This document shows, piece by piece, positions 1-8,331 of a stretch of DNA of 35,875 bases (positions within the stretch are counted from its first letter, which is position 1; the number at the start of each line of letters is the position of its first letter). Both the position numbers and the translations under genes were made by a program. This DNA is from Firmicutes bacterium HGW-Firmicutes-21 (GTDB taxonomy: Bacteria > Bacillota > Clostridia > Oscillospirales > CAG-382). A model generated the notes under the pieces. That model had not been told where the DNA came from and ran no database searches. It worked only from the letters and a program-made list of their open reading frames with translations. The stretch lies in assembly GCA_002841455.1 (NCBI GenBank), contig PGZT01000013.1, positions 1 through 35,875 of the forward strand, written 5' to 3'.

Positions 1-122
1 TTTCGCAATTTCCATTATATAGGATTTCTTTGGTTTATGCTCTACTTTTTTTCTTTTTCTGTAAAGCTCTATCGCCACCTCAACATTTATTATAGAGCCA
101 TAATTAATAAAACGACAGAAGT

Positions 123-156
123 ATCCGGAGTGGTGTTGAATCACTCCGGATTTTAT
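123..156. terminator. Rho-independent terminator-like hairpin (ATCCGGAGTG...CACTCCGGAT followed by TTTT)
   Basis: Perfect 10-bp inverted repeat with 9-nt loop followed by a T-run; a related copy begins at 35849. Confidence 0.7.
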
Positions 157-187
157 ATATTTCGAAAGTCATATTAATATAAAATGT

Positions 188-216
188 TTGACAAAGGTGT
201 TTTCCCTTGTTATAAT
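188..216 (+). promoter_or_regulatory. Consensus sigma70/SigA promoter of the nusB/OLE operon
   Basis: TTGACA (188-193), 17-nt spacer, TATAAT (211-216); lies inside the over-extended 184..771 ORF, upstream of the likely nusB start at 379. Confidence 0.8.
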
Positions 217-378
217 ATAATGATAAATTATGATTATTTCATAATTAAAGCCATTGCAGATTGCTTATCCGGCGATAAGCAGGGCACGCATATATGTTTT
301 AATAAGCAAGAGCAAAAAAGAGCAAAACGATATTTAAAATGTGTTTTAAATATTTCGCCGGAGAAACGGATAACATTT

Positions 379-771
379 ATGACAAGACGAGAGGCGAGAG
401 AGAGCGCTCTCTGCCTGATATACGAATACAGCTATAACAACGAAAAAACTCCGGAAGAGGTCTATGAGCAAGCGGTAGCTGTCCGTGAGGAGCATCCGAG
501 CGCATTCGCAAAGCAGCTGTATTTCGGAACCTGTGAGCATATGCCCGAATTAGATGAGCGGATTGCCGTTGCCGCAGACAACTGGCGGATTGGTCGGATA
601 AGCAGAGTTTCGCTTGCGGCGTTAAGGCTCTGTGCTTTTGAGCTGCTTTATATGCCCGGAACCGAGAAGGAAATAGCCATAAACGAGGCTCTTGAGCTGA
701 CGAGAAAATACGATGACGAGAAAGCGGTCGGCTTTGTAAACGGCGTTATCGGAAAAATAATAAACACATGA
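379..771 (+). CDS. nusB: Transcription antitermination factor NusB
   Basis: Translation from 379 (MTRREARESALCLIYEYSY...NEALELTRKYDDEKAVGFVNGVIGKI) is NusB-like; the longer ORF start at 184 overlaps the promoter. Confidence 0.92.
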   Translation: MTRREARESALCLIYEYSYNNEKTPEEVYEQAVAVREEHPSAFAKQLYFGTCEHMPELDERIAVAADNWRIGRISRVSLAALRLCAFELLYMPGTEKEIAINEALELTRKYDDEKAVGFVNGVIGKIINT

Positions 772-2066
772 GCGAGCAAAGAAGCCTGAGCGTTTCACAG
801 CTTAATACTTTTATCAAGGATTACCTTGACAACCTCCCAACCCTGCGGAATGTGTATGTTAAGGGTGAGATATCAAACCTTAAGGTGTACGGAGGTTCGG
901 GGCATATTTACTGCACTCTCAAGGATGAGCAATCGCGATTGAATGTAATTATGTTCGGCGGAACGACAAAATTAAAGTTCCGCCCCGAGGACGGAATGAA
1001 GGTTGTCTGCCGCGGCAGAGTGGCGGTTTTCGTTCGGGACGGTGCGTATCAGCTCTATGCGGACGATATGGAGCCGGACGGAATCGGTTCCTTGTATATT
1101 GCTTTTGAGCAGTTGAAGGCGAAGCTGGAAGCGGAGGGTCTGTTTGCATCCGATCATAAGAAAAAGCTGCCGAAAATACCCTTTCGTATCGGTATTATAA
1201 CCGCTCCGACAGGGGCTGCGGTCAGGGATATGATAAATGTTTGCGGACGGCGTTTCCCCGCCGCCGAGATAATAATCTATCCGTCGCTTGTCCAGGGTGA
1301 AAACGCACCGGCACAGCTGATAAAGGCACTTAAATATATCGACAAAAACTCTCTCGCCGATATTATTATAATCGGCAGAGGCGGCGGCTCAATCGAGGAC
1401 CTCTGGGCGTTTAACAACGAAGCTCTCGCAAGAGCCATTTATGCCTGCAACACCCCGATAATATCGGCGGTCGGGCATGAGACGGATTTTACAATAGCCG
1501 ATTTTGTTGCCGACAAGCGGGCGCCTACACCCTCTGCGGCGGCGGAGATAGCCGTTCCAGATTCATACGAGCTGAAAAAATTGTTCGGCAACGCACAAAA
1601 CAGGCTTGCTTTACTGCTCAGAAAGCAAACGGATGATATGCGCAAGCATCTTAAGCTGCTCTCTGACCGCCCCGTGCTACAGAATCCGCTCACTTCCTTT
1701 GACGACAAGCGGATGGTTCTTGCACGATACGAGGAGAAGCTGAGCGAAACATTTAATTTCGCATTACTCCGCAGTAATGTTGCCTATTTAGACGAGCGGT
1801 TAAGGCAGCTTACCGAGATTAATACGGAGCGGTTGTCCCAAAGGTTACGCTTACAGAGCGGGAAGCTGCACAGCCTTAACCCGATGAGCGTACTCGAGCG
1901 GGGCTATGCAGCCGCCTTTAAGCCCGACGGAACGGTCATAAAGGGTGTCGATGACCTTAAAAAAGGTGATGTCTTTGACCTTAAACTGTACAACGGCAGC
2001 GTAAGCGCAAAAGCAGTCGACATTATTCATCCTTCACCGAAAGATAACCGAAAGGAATGGTCATAA
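768..2066 (+). CDS. xseA: Exodeoxyribonuclease VII large subunit
   Basis: SVSQLNTFIKDYL...VYVKGEISNLK OB-fold start, GRGGGSIEDLWAFNNE and GHETDFTIADFVADKRAPTPSAAAE motifs; followed by xseB. Confidence 0.96.
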   Translation: MSEQRSLSVSQLNTFIKDYLDNLPTLRNVYVKGEISNLKVYGGSGHIYCTLKDEQSRLNVIMFGGTTKLKFRPEDGMKVVCRGRVAVFVRDGAYQLYADDMEPDGIGSLYIAFEQLKAKLEAEGLFASDHKKKLPKIPFRIGIITAPTGAAVRDMINVCGRRFPAAEIIIYPSLVQGENAPAQLIKALKYIDKNSLADIIIIGRGGGSIEDLWAFNNEALARAIYACNTPIISAVGHETDFTIADFVADKRAPTPSAAAEIAVPDSYELKKLFGNAQNRLALLLRKQTDDMRKHLKLLSDRPVLQNPLTSFDDKRMVLARYEEKLSETFNFALLRSNVAYLDERLRQLTEINTERLSQRLRLQSGKLHSLNPMSVLERGYAAAFKPDGTVIKGVDDLKKGDVFDLKLYNGSVSAKAVDIIHPSPKDNRKEWS

Positions 2067-2314
2067 TAATGGAAAACGAGAAGATAAAAAAAGACGACAA
2101 GCTCACCTTTGAGGACGCTCTAACACGACTGGAGAAAATAGTCCGTTCTTTGGAGGAGGGAAATGTCCCCTTGGACAGCTCGTTGTCGCTTTTTGAGGAG
2201 GGCACAAAGCTCATCCGCTTTTGCAGCGAAAAAATCGACGCCGCGGAGCAGAGGGTTAAAATACTTACGGAGAAGAACGGGGTTGTTACCGAGCAGGAGT
2301 TCGGAAGCACTTAA
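2057..2314 (+). CDS. xseB: Exodeoxyribonuclease VII small subunit
   Basis: LTFEDALTRLEKIVRSLEEGNVPLDSSLSLFEEGTKLIRFC signature; possible alternative start at 2069. Confidence 0.95.
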   Translation: MVIIMENEKIKKDDKLTFEDALTRLEKIVRSLEEGNVPLDSSLSLFEEGTKLIRFCSEKIDAAEQRVKILTEKNGVVTEQEFGST

Positions 2315-2340
2315 TGAGCCGAAAGGATTTGTAAAACTAA

Positions 2341-3231
2341 ATGACATTAAAAGAGGCTATGTCACACTCTGCGGAGCAAATCGAGGGTATGCTTTACACA
2401 CTGCTGACACCTATAGCGGATATAAATCATTCTAAGCTGTTTGAAGCTATGCGTTACTCCGTAATGGCTGGAGGAAAGCGGATACGCCCCTATTTGGTTA
2501 CCGAGTTTTGTGTTCTGCACGGAGGTATGGCGGAGAACTCGCTTCCGTATGCGGCAGCTGTTGAAATGCTGCACACGATGTCGCTTATTCACGACGACCT
2601 CCCTGCGATGGACAACGATGTATTAAGGCGGGGAAAGCCGACAAATCATGTTGTTTTTGGTGAAGCGACGGCAATCCTTGCGGGAGACGCTCTTTTAACA
2701 GAGGCGTTTAATGCGTTATCCTCAAACAAGCATTTGACGGCGGAGCAAAACCTTGAGGCGGTAACCGCACTTGCACGCTTCGGCGGAGTAAACGGTATGA
2801 TGGGCGGACAGCAGATTGATCTTCAAAGTGAGAATATATCCGTCCCTATCGAGGTTTTGGACGACCTTGTTTCCAAAAAAACAGCGGCTCTTTTGTCCTG
2901 CTCCTGTCTTTTGGGCTGTATTGCGGCAAATGCAAGCAGCTCGGATAAGGAAAAAGCGGTCGAATACGGTCATAACCTCGGGGTTGCCTTTCAGATTACG
3001 GATGATATTCTTGATATGGAGAGTGATAATATAACACTCGGCAAGAGCATCGGCAAGGACAACAAGGACGGAAAGTCAACCTATGTTTCACTTTTGGGGA
3101 TTGACCGAGCAAAAGCACTTGCGTATGAGCTAACGCAAAATGCTAAAAAAATTATCGGCATATACGAGCAAAACGCTTCCGCAAGGCGGCTTTTTGAGAT
3201 GTGCGACCTGTTATTGAACAGGAAAAAATAA
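2341..3231 (+). CDS. ispA: Polyprenyl (farnesyl/geranyl) diphosphate synthase
   Basis: DDLPAMDND first Asp-rich motif, GGKRIRPYL, DDILD second Asp-rich motif. Confidence 0.95.
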   Translation: MTLKEAMSHSAEQIEGMLYTLLTPIADINHSKLFEAMRYSVMAGGKRIRPYLVTEFCVLHGGMAENSLPYAAAVEMLHTMSLIHDDLPAMDNDVLRRGKPTNHVVFGEATAILAGDALLTEAFNALSSNKHLTAEQNLEAVTALARFGGVNGMMGGQQIDLQSENISVPIEVLDDLVSKKTAALLSCSCLLGCIAANASSSDKEKAVEYGHNLGVAFQITDDILDMESDNITLGKSIGKDNKDGKSTYVSLLGIDRAKALAYELTQNAKKIIGIYEQNASARRLFEMCDLLLNRKK

Positions 3232-3270
3232 CAGTAATACCGTTTAAAACGGTTGCATAATAAATGGCAA

Positions 3271-3299
3271 TTGATATTTTTAAAAATATGTGATATAAT
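3271..3299 (+). promoter_or_regulatory. Promoter immediately upstream of the OLE-like RNA
   Basis: TTGATA (3271-3276), 17-nt spacer, TATAAT (3294-3299); predicted start about 3305-3307. Confidence 0.7.
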
Positions 3300-3305
3300 C
3301 CTATC

Positions 3306-3926
3306 GATGGCGCAGTATCCTAGTTAACTCGTTGTTGCTGAAAGCGTGCCTAAAAATACGCATAAAGGCAAATCGATGAAGCTCCTTGTGCTTGCTTTAT
3401 ACGCCCAGTATAGGGTGGGTGCTGGGAGAATGGGACTGTGGGCTGCCCGCAATGGCATGCGGAGAGGGACCCACTTTCCTTTGAGGCCTTATTCTCGTGG
3501 TCGAATGGTTACGGCAGCTTTTGCCGCACATATCAGCTACGGATTAAGGATTAGACCTATTACGCGGTGCATTTTAAGAATGACGCTGTGGATAGATGTA
3601 GCCTGCCTTGAGTGGTTATGGCGGATAGAGGATCATACCGGCGGCGATTAGCTACCAAAGTCGGGAATATCTCCTTTTGAAATCATCGCTGCAAAAGAGG
3701 ATTAGGCAACGGACTCGGGTTATTGAGGAAAACTCCTAGGCTGAGCACATGCGTTTATCGCATCAGGCACAATATGGATTGCAGTGCGGACTTAAAGGCA
3801 ATCAAGTCACGGCTATGGTAACATACCGTCTGCGGCTTTAAAGGGAAACCGCTTCATTGGCGACAAGAAGCAGCCGCCGGGGAAAACCAACTTGACCGTA
3901 TGCCGCAAAGTTTACATGTTGTGCCG
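3306..3926 (+). ncRNA. ole: OLE RNA (Ornate Large Extremophilic RNA)
   Basis: ~620-nt interval without a credible ORF, between ispA and an oapA-like gene followed by dxs; own promoter; many local helices, e.g. GTGGGT 3415-3420/ACCCAC 3469-3474 enclosing CCGC 3447-3450/GCGG 3459-3462, and ATGCG 3749-3753/CGCAT 3759-3763. Size and synteny match the known OLE locus. Ends approximate. Confidence 0.88.
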
Positions 3927-3928
3927 CC

Positions 3929-3948
3929 ATCAAAAGGTTCTTTTTGAT
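3929..3948 (+). other. Hairpin at the 3' side of the OLE-like RNA (ATCAAAA..TTTTTGAT)
   Basis: ATCAAAAGGTTCTTTTTGAT inverted repeat; not followed by a strong T-run, so possibly a processing or attenuation site. Confidence 0.45.
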
Positions 3949-4008
3949 ATTTAAGCATAATATAAAATCGAACAGCTAATAATTGTATTATGTAACGGAA
4001 GGAAAAAT

Positions 4009-4635
4009 ATGGGTAACAACGAACCTCCCCGAAGTATAAAAAACGGAGGAAAGTATCCTGCCGACAAGCCGAACGACATAAAAAACGGCAAAAGCAATAT
4101 CGGTCGGAAGGAGCAGCTAAAAAAAAGGTCGCAGAAACGCTGGATTATTACGGCGTTTGCTTTGTCTTTTTGCATCACGGCGGTGCTGTCGCTCGGCTCG
4201 AACGAGGTTATTTCCTCGCTCAATGTGCTGGTGGCGATACCGGTACTGCTGTTTTTTATCTTTATCGGCATTGTTTTTGACACAATAGGGTTAGCCGTTG
4301 CCGTTGCGGAGATTAAGCCCTTTAATTCCATGGCATCCCGTCGGCTTAAAACCGGTAAAAAAGCCGTGTGGCTTATTACAAATACCGAAAAGGTCAGCTC
4401 CTTCTGTAACGACCTGATCGGCGACATTGCCGGTGTTTTGAGCGGAGCTACGGGTGTGGCTATAGCCGCAAGACTCTTTTCGGGCGGAGCGAGCATATGG
4501 CTTACACTTGCGATGACCTCATTAATCGCCGCAATCACGGTGGGCGGCAAGGCAATAGGAAAGCTAATAGCGGTTGAATATAGCGAGCAGATCGTTATGT
4601 TCTCCGCAAAGGTATTATGCGGGTTCAAGCAATAA
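4009..4635 (+). CDS. oapA: OLE-associated membrane protein OapA
   Basis: 208 aa with several hydrophobic segments and a Lys/Arg-rich N-terminal tail (NIGRKEQLKKRSQKR); contains DLIGD (DxxxD, aa 135-139); directly downstream of the OLE-like RNA and upstream of dxs; good RBS (GGAAGGA). Confidence 0.82.
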   Translation: MGNNEPPRSIKNGGKYPADKPNDIKNGKSNIGRKEQLKKRSQKRWIITAFALSFCITAVLSLGSNEVISSLNVLVAIPVLLFFIFIGIVFDTIGLAVAVAEIKPFNSMASRRLKTGKKAVWLITNTEKVSSFCNDLIGDIAGVLSGATGVAIAARLFSGGASIWLTLAMTSLIAAITVGGKAIGKLIAVEYSEQIVMFSAKVLCGFKQ

Positions 4636-4637
4636 AA

Positions 4638-4765
4638 ATAAACTCGTAAACGAGTTTTTGACAAAATGCTCCGCATTTTGCGCTATACGCTTTATAAGGC
4701 AATAAACTCGTAAACGAGTTTTTGACAAAATGCTTCGCATTTTGCGCTGTACGCTATATATGTCA
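4638..4765. repeat. Two tandem 64-bp units, each with two hairpins
   Basis: ATAAACTCGTAAACGAGTTTTTGACAAAATGCTYCGCATTTTGCGCTRTACGCT repeated at 4638 and 4702; each unit has AAACTCG-TAAA-CGAGTTT and CAAAATGC-TYC-GCATTTTG inverted repeats. Confidence 0.9.
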
Positions 4766-4791
4766 ATATAAATTAAGGATGACAACACGAT

Positions 4792-6660
4792 TTGATTCTT
4801 GACAATATTAATCACCCTAATGATATAAAAAACCTTACCCAGCCCGAGCTTGAGCTGCTGTTAGACGAGCTTCGGGATACCGTTGTTCGCATTGTAGCAA
4901 AAACCGGGGGGCATCTTGCCTCCAACCTCGGCGTTGTCGAGCTTACCGTCGCACTGCACCGTGTTTTTGATTCTCCTGCCGATAAAATCGTCTGGGATGT
5001 AGGTCATCAGAGCTACATACACAAAATACTCACCGGCAGAAACCCCCGTATGGACACCTTAAGGCAATACGGAGGGCTGTCCGGCTTCACAAAACGGGAC
5101 GAGAGCGAGCACGACCCCTTCGGTGCGGGACACAGCTCAACCTCCATTTCGGCTGCCGTGGGTATTGCCTCCGCCAACAAGCTTGACGGAAACGACGGCT
5201 TTACCATCGCCGTTGTCGGTGACGGAGCATTTACCGGAGGAATGATTTACGAGGCGCTCAACAATTGCTCCGACAAGGACAGATTAATTATAATTCTTAA
5301 CGATAACGATATGTCTATCTCTCCCAATGTGGGAGGAATGAGCCGATATTTCAGACGGTTTCGCACCACGGCACGCTATTTCAGGTTCAAGCATTGTTTT
5401 AAACGCATATTCGGAGCCATTCCGTTAATCGGAAAGGGCTTGGTGGGTATAGCGAGGAGGACAAAGAACGGCTTTAAGCGGCTGCTGGTAACCGAGAACT
5501 TTTTCGAGGTTCTTGGGCTGTCCTACTACGGACCTCTCGACGGAAATAACGAAAAGCACCTTGAGCTTGTATTAAACGAGGCGAAAAATGACAAGAAATG
5601 CAGCGTTGTCCACATTTGCACAAAAAAGGGCAAGGGTTATTCGTATGCGGAGGAAAAACCCGATCTTTATCATTCGGTGAGCGGCTTCGATATCGAGAGC
5701 GGTGAAATTAAAAACGGATTAAAAAAATCCTTTTCCGATTGCTTCGGCGAGATAATCACCGAAGCGGCACAAAAGGATAAGGATATATGTGCGGTAACCG
5801 CCGCAATGAGCGGCGGAACGGGGCTGGAGAGCTTTGAGGGAGCCTTTCCTGAGAGGTTTTTCGATGTCGGCATTGCCGAGGCGCACGCACTTACCTTCTC
5901 CGCCGGACTTGCCTCACAGGGTAAAAAAGCGGTTTTTGCGGTATATTCGACCTTTTTTCAACGAGCATATGACCAGCTGCTGCACGATGCGGCGTTACAG
6001 GGAGTCCCCGTTATTCTTGCGCTTGACAGAGCGGGCTTTGTTGCGGAGGACGGCGCAACGCATCACGGAGTTTTTGATGTTGCGGTCATTAACAGCATAC
6101 CCGATACAGATATTTATTCGCCGGAGAGCTTTGAGGATATGCGTTATGCCTTCGGTAAAGCGTTTTCGGGCAGCCGTCCCGTTGCCGTAAGGTACCCAAA
6201 GGGTTCACCCGAGGAATACGACAGGTCTATATTTAAGAATATCGGGGATATGTGCTTCTGCGATTTCGGCTCATATCCGTCGGTCGCAATAATAACCTAC
6301 GGAAAAATTACCAAAAACGCTTTACTTGCGGCAGCAGAGCTATATAAATCAGGAATAAACACGAGGGTTATCAAGCTTATTTGCATAAAACCGATTGATT
6401 TTACCAAGATAACCATGCTCGCCGGCGGCACAAGCAACCTGTATATACTCGAGGAGGGCATAAAAACGGGCGGAGTCGGTGATGTTATTGCTTCTAATTT
6501 GAGCGAGAACGGCTTCCTTGAGGGTAAAAGGATAAGGATAAGAGCGATAAACGACAGCTTTATTTCCCACGGGAGCAACGAGCTTTTATATAAGGAATGC
6601 GGTTTTATGCCCGAGCAGATAGCTGCGGAGATTACGGAGCTTGTTAAGTTTGAAAGATAA
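4792..6660 (+). CDS. dxs: 1-deoxy-D-xylulose-5-phosphate synthase
   Basis: ASNLGVVELTVALH, WDVGHQSYIHKILTGR, GDGAFTGGMIYEALNN and DRAGFVAEDGATHHGVFD motifs; TTG start. Confidence 0.97.
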   Translation: MILDNINHPNDIKNLTQPELELLLDELRDTVVRIVAKTGGHLASNLGVVELTVALHRVFDSPADKIVWDVGHQSYIHKILTGRNPRMDTLRQYGGLSGFTKRDESEHDPFGAGHSSTSISAAVGIASANKLDGNDGFTIAVVGDGAFTGGMIYEALNNCSDKDRLIIILNDNDMSISPNVGGMSRYFRRFRTTARYFRFKHCFKRIFGAIPLIGKGLVGIARRTKNGFKRLLVTENFFEVLGLSYYGPLDGNNEKHLELVLNEAKNDKKCSVVHICTKKGKGYSYAEEKPDLYHSVSGFDIESGEIKNGLKKSFSDCFGEIITEAAQKDKDICAVTAAMSGGTGLESFEGAFPERFFDVGIAEAHALTFSAGLASQGKKAVFAVYSTFFQRAYDQLLHDAALQGVPVILALDRAGFVAEDGATHHGVFDVAVINSIPDTDIYSPESFEDMRYAFGKAFSGSRPVAVRYPKGSPEEYDRSIFKNIGDMCFCDFGSYPSVAIITYGKITKNALLAAAELYKSGINTRVIKLICIKPIDFTKITMLAGGTSNLYILEEGIKTGGVGDVIASNLSENGFLEGKRIRIRAINDSFISHGSNELLYKECGFMPEQIAAEITELVKFER

Positions 6661-6670
6661 ATCTTTCAAA
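6649..6670. repeat. 22-nt palindromic hairpin at the dxs stop codon
   Basis: TTTGAAAGA-TAAA-TCTTTCAAA; near-identical copy at 14794-14815 after leuS. Confidence 0.7.
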
Positions 6671-6684
6671 TACGGTTTTGTGCC

Positions 6685-7446
6685 TTGGATACAAAAGATG
6701 TATCCATTTGTATTGCATACAAAACGCTTCTTGTCCAAAAAGGTGTCTTTGAGAGCCGAAACAGAGCCTCCGCCGCTATAATCGAGGGCAAGGTTGAGGT
6801 AAACGGTCTGATAATAACAAAACCCTCCTTTCAGACAGAGGAAACTGCGGATATTGCCGTCTTAAAAACGGATAACTATGTTTCGAGGGCCTACCGCAAG
6901 CTGTCCGCCGCTCTGGACGAGTTCGGTATTACGGTAACGGATAAGGTAGCTGTTGATATAGGAGCATCCACCGGCGGCTTTACCCAATGCCTGCTGGAGC
7001 GGGGCGCAAAAAGAGTTTATGCGGTGGATGTGGGCGTAGGTCAGCTGCACCCGAGCTTATTACAAGACAGCCGTGTTATAAATATGGAATCGGTCAACGC
7101 CAGAAAGCTAAGGAAAAGCGACTTTCCCGAGGAAATTACACTTGCGGTCATGGATGTTTCTTTTATATCTCAAATTAAGATTTACCCAGCCGTATCTGAC
7201 ATTTTACCGAACGGAGCACCGCTGATAAGCCTTGTTAAGCCGCAGTTTGAGGCAGGCAGGGAAAACATAGGCAAAAAAGGAATCGTTAAGGATAAAAACG
7301 GAAAACTGATAACCTCTGTTTTTGACAATTTAACCCGTAACGCAGAGATAAACGGTCTTTTTATAAAGGAATTTATACCCTCGCCGATAGACGGCGGCGA
7401 CGGAAACAAGGAGTATCTCGCTTTATTTTATAAGAGGTGTTTATGA
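6685..7446 (+). CDS. tlyA: TlyA family RNA methyltransferase (S4 domain plus FtsJ-like)
   Basis: S4 region (KGVFESRNRASAAIIEGKVEVNG), then VSRAYRKLSAALDEFGI and DIGASTGGFTQCLLERGAKRVYAVDVG; TTG start uncertain. Confidence 0.92.
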   Translation: MDTKDVSICIAYKTLLVQKGVFESRNRASAAIIEGKVEVNGLIITKPSFQTEETADIAVLKTDNYVSRAYRKLSAALDEFGITVTDKVAVDIGASTGGFTQCLLERGAKRVYAVDVGVGQLHPSLLQDSRVINMESVNARKLRKSDFPEEITLAVMDVSFISQIKIYPAVSDILPNGAPLISLVKPQFEAGRENIGKKGIVKDKNGKLITSVFDNLTRNAEINGLFIKEFIPSPIDGGDGNKEYLALFYKRCL

Positions 7447-8300
7447 GCAATAACATAAAAAGGGTGCTTTTGTATCCCAATACGCAAAAGGAGTTCTGCG
7501 CCGATGCCGTTGTACGGGTGTCCGAGAAGCTGTTCTCGCTCGGAATAAACACGATTATGGCGGAGGAGCTGCGGGAGCAATACGGCAACGCCGATATATA
7601 TCTGCCGGAACGAGAGGCGTTTGCGAGCAGTGACCTTGCAATTGTTTTGGGCGGCGACGGAACAATGCTCTCCGCCGCACATATCGCCTGCGAGACAAAT
7701 ACGCCGCTCTTGGGAGTTAACTTAGGCACTCTCGGATATATGAGCGAGCTTGAGCTGGAGGAAATAGACCTGCTCGATAAGCTCTCGGAGGATTTTGATT
7801 GTGCGGACAGAATGATGCTTGATGTCTCGGTTGAACGGGAGGACGCAACGCTTATCGGATTTACCGCTCTCAACGAGGCGATTATATCAAGAGGTGCGGT
7901 TGCAAGCATGGTCGGCTTAAGCCTGATTTGCGACGGTACACTGGTTAACAGCTATCGTGCTGACGGTTTGATTGTTTCCACGCCGACAGGCTCAAGCGCA
8001 TACTCAATGTCGGCGGGCGGACCTATTATAGACACGAAGCTGGACGCTTTCTGCGTCTGCCCGATATGCTCACATTCCCTTGCGGGTTCGAGAGCATTGC
8101 TTTTTTCTCCGAATTCTGTTATAATTATACAGCCCTCCTCCGAGAAGGGCGGCGATATAATACTTACCGCAGACGGCCGTTATTCCTTCAGGCTAAACGA
8201 CTGCGACTGTGTTAAAATTAAAAAGAGCGAAAAAATTACCCGCTTTGTCAAAATAAAAAAGGATGCGTTCTACACCGCTCTAAAACGCAAGCTCGGTTGA
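7443..8300 (+). CDS. nadK: NAD kinase
   Basis: VLGGDGTMLSAAH, GVNLGTLGYMSELE, TPTGSSAYSMSAGGPI motifs. Confidence 0.95.
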   Translation: MSNNIKRVLLYPNTQKEFCADAVVRVSEKLFSLGINTIMAEELREQYGNADIYLPEREAFASSDLAIVLGGDGTMLSAAHIACETNTPLLGVNLGTLGYMSELELEEIDLLDKLSEDFDCADRMMLDVSVEREDATLIGFTALNEAIISRGAVASMVGLSLICDGTLVNSYRADGLIVSTPTGSSAYSMSAGGPIIDTKLDAFCVCPICSHSLAGSRALLFSPNSVIIIQPSSEKGGDIILTADGRYSFRLNDCDCVKIKKSEKITRFVKIKKDAFYTALKRKLG

Positions 8301-8331
8301 TTATATATTACGAAAGGAACGGGAAACAAAG

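Noticed and set aside
1-99. Left-edge GGCTCTATAATAAATGTTGAGGT (minus strand) as an IS terminal repeat
   Set aside because: Similarity to the right-edge motif is weak, and the minus strand here reads as an open, edge-truncated frame (…INYGSIINVEVAIELYRKRKKVEHKPKKSYIMEIAK), so it may be coding instead; undecidable from this window.
3346-3651. 101-aa ORF (MPKNTHKGKSMKLLVLALY...)
   Set aside because: Lies wholly inside the OLE-like RNA, lacks a recognisable family or convincing RBS, and has RNA-like irregular composition; treated as spurious.
3690-3760. RNase P-like GAGGAAA segment
   Set aside because: Other universal RNase P elements (e.g. ACAGAA-type CR-V) are not evident and the locus matches OLE.
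3951-4676. 241-aa antisense ORF opposite oapA
   Set aside because: Antisense to a better-supported membrane-protein gene with a good RBS and the expected synteny.
7373-7909. 178-aa antisense ORF opposite nadK
   Set aside because: Antisense of a clear NAD kinase gene, low-complexity Ser-rich translation.
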